Shown here in pieces: positions 62,298 through 64,000 of a stretch of 64,000 nucleotides of DNA. The translations under genes were made by a program, and so were the position numbers. The notes beneath the pieces are model-generated. The model was given only the letters and a program-made list of their open reading frames with translations. It had not been told where the DNA came from and ran no database searches. Source of the DNA: Qipengyuania flava (GTDB taxonomy: Bacteria; Pseudomonadota; Alphaproteobacteria; Sphingomonadales; Sphingomonadaceae); assembly GCF_019448255.1 (NCBI RefSeq), contig NZ_CP080410.1, positions 1,054,001 through 1,118,000 on the forward strand, given 5' to 3'. Within the stretch, counting starts at the first letter, position 1, and the number at the start of each line of letters is the position of its first letter.

Positions 62298-62528
62298 GTG
62301 ACCGAGCCCGATTTCCTCCTTTTTGCCAGCGATGCCGAAATTGCCGCCTATTGGGGCGTGGCTGCGCTGTTCATGGCCCTGGTGTGCATGGTGATGGAGC
62401 GTCGCCGGACCAAGCGTACGGAGATCAACCGCGTCGGCTGGGTCCCCTGGATGGGCCTGTTCGTGATGTTTGCCGTGATTGGCGGCGGCCTGCTGGCGGC
62501 GGCAATCCCCGCGATCCTGCAGGCCTAA
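62298..62528 (+). CDS. 76-aa two-helix membrane protein
   Basis: A GTG-started product MTEPDFLLFASDAEIAAYWG has two hydrophobic helices (VAALFMALVCMVME and MGLFVMFAVIGGGLLAAAIPAIL) with a charged RRRTKRTEINR loop in between. It has no recognised family. Support is from topology only. It is divergent from the entericidin gene. Confidence 0.6.
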   Translation: MTEPDFLLFASDAEIAAYWGVAALFMALVCMVMERRRTKRTEINRVGWVPWMGLFVMFAVIGGGLLAAAIPAILQA

Positions 62529-62537
62529 CAGGCCTTG

Positions 62538-62678
62538 TCAGCGGCGCAGGCTGCGCGCCCGCATGTCCGAAAAGCTGCGAACGTAAAGCGCCTCGAAGCG
62601 CTTCTCGTCGTCGCATGCCGGCTTTTGCGGCCGCCGCTGCGGCCGCGCGTCCTTCGGAATGAATATCTTGTTGAGCAT
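62538..62678 (-). CDS. 46-aa Arg/Lys-rich small protein upstream-end of cpaF's neighbour
   Basis: The minus-strand frame MLNKIFIPKDARPQRRPQKP continues ACDDEKRFEALYVRSFSDMRAR and ends SLRR. AGGA lies about 10 nt before the ATG. It is strongly basic and could bind nucleic acid or RNA. It lies downstream of cpaF (minus strand, 85 bp away). No family was recognised, and it may not be translated. Confidence 0.4.
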   Translation of the reverse strand: MLNKIFIPKDARPQRRPQKPACDDEKRFEALYVRSFSDMRARSLRR

Positions 62679-62763
62679 CGGTTTCGTCCTACCCTGTCGA
62701 GGGTATGGCCGAAGATCGCACTAAACGATTGTATGAACTCGCCGTTCTTCCAGGGCTGGCTGC

Positions 62764-64000
62764 TTAGAGGCAGGCTTCCAGATACGCCTGGTCAAAGCCG
62801 AACTGGCGCGCCTTTTCCAGCGTATAGGGACGCAGGCCCGACGAGCGGAACTCGCCAAGGATCTTGCCGTCGTCGCTCTCGTCGAGATATTCGAACTTGA
62901 AGAGTTCCTGCGTGACGATCACGTCGCCTTCCATCCCGATCACCTCGGTGATGTTGGTGGTGCGGCGCGAACCGTCGCGAAGGCGTTTTACCTGCACGAT
63001 CAGGTCGACCGATTCCGCGATCTGGCGCGAAATGGCCTCCTTCGGGATCTTGATGTCGCCCATCAGGATCATGTTTTCCATACGGCCGAGGCACTCACGC
63101 GGCGAGTTGGCGTGAAGCGTACACATCGAACCGTCGTGACCCGTGTTCATGGCGGCAAGAAGGTCGAAACATTCCGCGCCGCGAATCTCACCCAGGATAA
63201 TGCGGTCTGGGCGCATACGCAGGGCGTTCTTCACGAGGTCGCCGATGGTGATGGCGCCCTGGCCTTCAAGGTTCGGCGGACGCGTTTCGAGCGGCAACCA
63301 GTGCGGCTGTTGCAGACGGAGTTCGGCGGCGTCCTCAATGGTCAGCACGCGCTCGCCCGGGTCGATCATCTTCGACAGGGCGTTGAGCATCGTCGTCTTA
63401 CCCGAACCGGTACCGCCCGAGATCACGATGTTCATTCGGCACGCGCCCGCGATTTTTAGCGCGGTACACATCTTGTCGCTCATCGAACCGAAGTCCTTGA
63501 GCATGTCGAGCGTGATCGGCTTTTCCGAGAACTTACGAATCGAGATCGCGGTGCCCTTGAGGCTCAGGGGCGGAACGATGACGTTCACACGGCTGCCGTC
63601 CTTGAGACGGGCGTCGGCCAGCGGCGTGGTCTGGTCGACGCGGCGGCCTACCTGGTTCACGATGCGCTGGGCGATCTGGAAAAGGTGGGTCTCGTCGCGG
63701 AACTTGATCGGCGCGATGACCAGCTTGCCCTTCTTTTCGATGTAGGTCTGGTCCGGGCCGTTGACCATGATGTCCGACACGTCGGGATCGTTCAGCAGCT
63801 CTTCGAGCGGACCGAAGCCGAGCAGTTCGTCGACCAGGACTTTTTCGAGCGCGAATTGTTCGCGGCGGTTCAGCGTGACCTTCAGCTCGGCCAGCACTTC
63901 CATGATGATCGGACGGAATTCTTCCGACAGCTCATCCTTGGACAGCGTGGCGGCTGCTTCGGGATCGACGCGTTCGAGCAGGCGCGGGAGCACCTGTTCC
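62764..64000 (-). CDS. cpaF: CpaF-type secretion ATPase (tight adherence/Flp pilus), 5' end cut by window
   Basis: About 412 residues are visible, lacking the first N-terminal part. It is a type II/IV secretion ATPase of the TadA/CpaF group: FGPLEELLNDPDVSDIMVNG, NIVISGGTGSGKTTMLNAL (Walker A), ERVLTIEDAAELRL (Asp box), RMRPDRIILGEIRGAECFDLL and GHDGSMCTLHANSPRE (His box). It would drive assembly of Flp pili. Other tad genes must lie beyond base 64000. A GTG at 63993 is in-frame but probably not the true start. Confidence 0.93.
   Translation of the reverse strand, partial: EQVLPRLLERVDPEAAATLSKDELSEEFRPIIMEVLAELKVTLNRREQFALEKVLVDELLGFGPLEELLNDPDVSDIMVNGPDQTYIEKKGKLVIAPIKFRDETHLFQIAQRIVNQVGRRVDQTTPLADARLKDGSRVNVIVPPLSLKGTAISIRKFSEKPITLDMLKDFGSMSDKMCTALKIAGACRMNIVISGGTGSGKTTMLNALSKMIDPGERVLTIEDAAELRLQQPHWLPLETRPPNLEGQGAITIGDLVKNALRMRPDRIILGEIRGAECFDLLAAMNTGHDGSMCTLHANSPRECLGRMENMILMGDIKIPKEAISRQIAESVDLIVQVKRLRDGSRRTTNITEVIGMEGDVIVTQELFKFEYLDESDDGKILGEFRSSGLRPYTLEKARQFGFDQAYLEACL

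Noticed and set aside
62521-62535. AGGCCT-aac-AGGCCT at the end of the 76-aa gene as a terminator
   Set aside because: The stem is short and has no T-run, so it was not reported as a terminator.

Overview
The window is about 64 kb of GC-rich alphaproteobacterial chromosome. Several linked signatures point to Sphingomonadales, most likely an Erythrobacteraceae-type aerobe: a ChvI/ChvG two-component system fused to an HprK–RapZ–EIIA–HPr relay and divergent from pckA, a CcrM-type GANTC methylase, a three-subunit proton-translocating transhydrogenase, a CpaF ATPase and a DUF4281/ABA4-like gene. This placement is inference from gene content and protein character. No rRNA, tRNA, CRISPR array, prophage or transposase gene was seen.

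Layout. 1–8.4 kb: a truncated quinone-oxidoreductase-type dehydrogenase, a truA–membrane protein–fmt operon, recR, def, rmuC, and a MarR-like domain fused to an S41-type peptidase. 8.5–15.6 kb: an RNA methyltransferase and the carbon/nitrogen-PTS signalling cluster (HPr, EIIA, RapZ, HPr kinase, ChvG, ChvI), divergent from pckA. 15.6–22.6 kb: a cyclic-nucleotide-domain/thioredoxin-reductase-like flavoprotein, a small double-glycine-leader peptide, two exported peptidase-like proteins and a TonB protein. 22.7–26.1 kb: an esterase and a tightly overlapping Fe-S operon (two cysteine desulfurases, a small Cys-pair membrane protein, a ferredoxin). 26.1–31.3 kb: a Cys-tailed MarR regulator with two operators, a CsoR-controlled copA–copB copper locus, and a DUF4349 lipoprotein. 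31.4–43.0 kb: PfpI, ParC, a tRNA nucleotidyltransferase–Nudix–DUF1285 operon, a PQQ-type sugar dehydrogenase, RNase HII, CcrM with an elaborate cell-cycle-type promoter, and a low-GC lipase. 43.3–51 kb: FolP, an SDR enzyme, an NtrC-like regulator with an altered GAFTGA loop, an orphan gene bounded by a duplicated 3' end of that regulator, and the pnt operon. 51–64 kb: a beta-helix/diheme cytochrome/hydrolase operon, a racemase homologue without its cysteines, a subtilase, dGTPase, a BASS transporter, an acyl-CoA ligase, an entericidin and the 3' part of cpaF.

The most unusual items are the MarR–hydrophobic segment–S41 fusion (6968–8428), a three-copy modular palindromic repeat family (about 3.6, 34.5 and 37.8 kb), an orphan bacteriocin-like double-glycine peptide (17837–18067), a GANTC/CtrA/DnaA-site cluster before ccrM (40274–40439), and a 31-bp direct repeat that copies the end of the NtrC-like gene on the far side of an orphan gene (45196–45226 and 45956–45986). 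A recurring theme is lower-GC unknown genes inserted into operons with exact 4-nt overlaps. All functional statements rest on reading motifs by eye; no database search was run.
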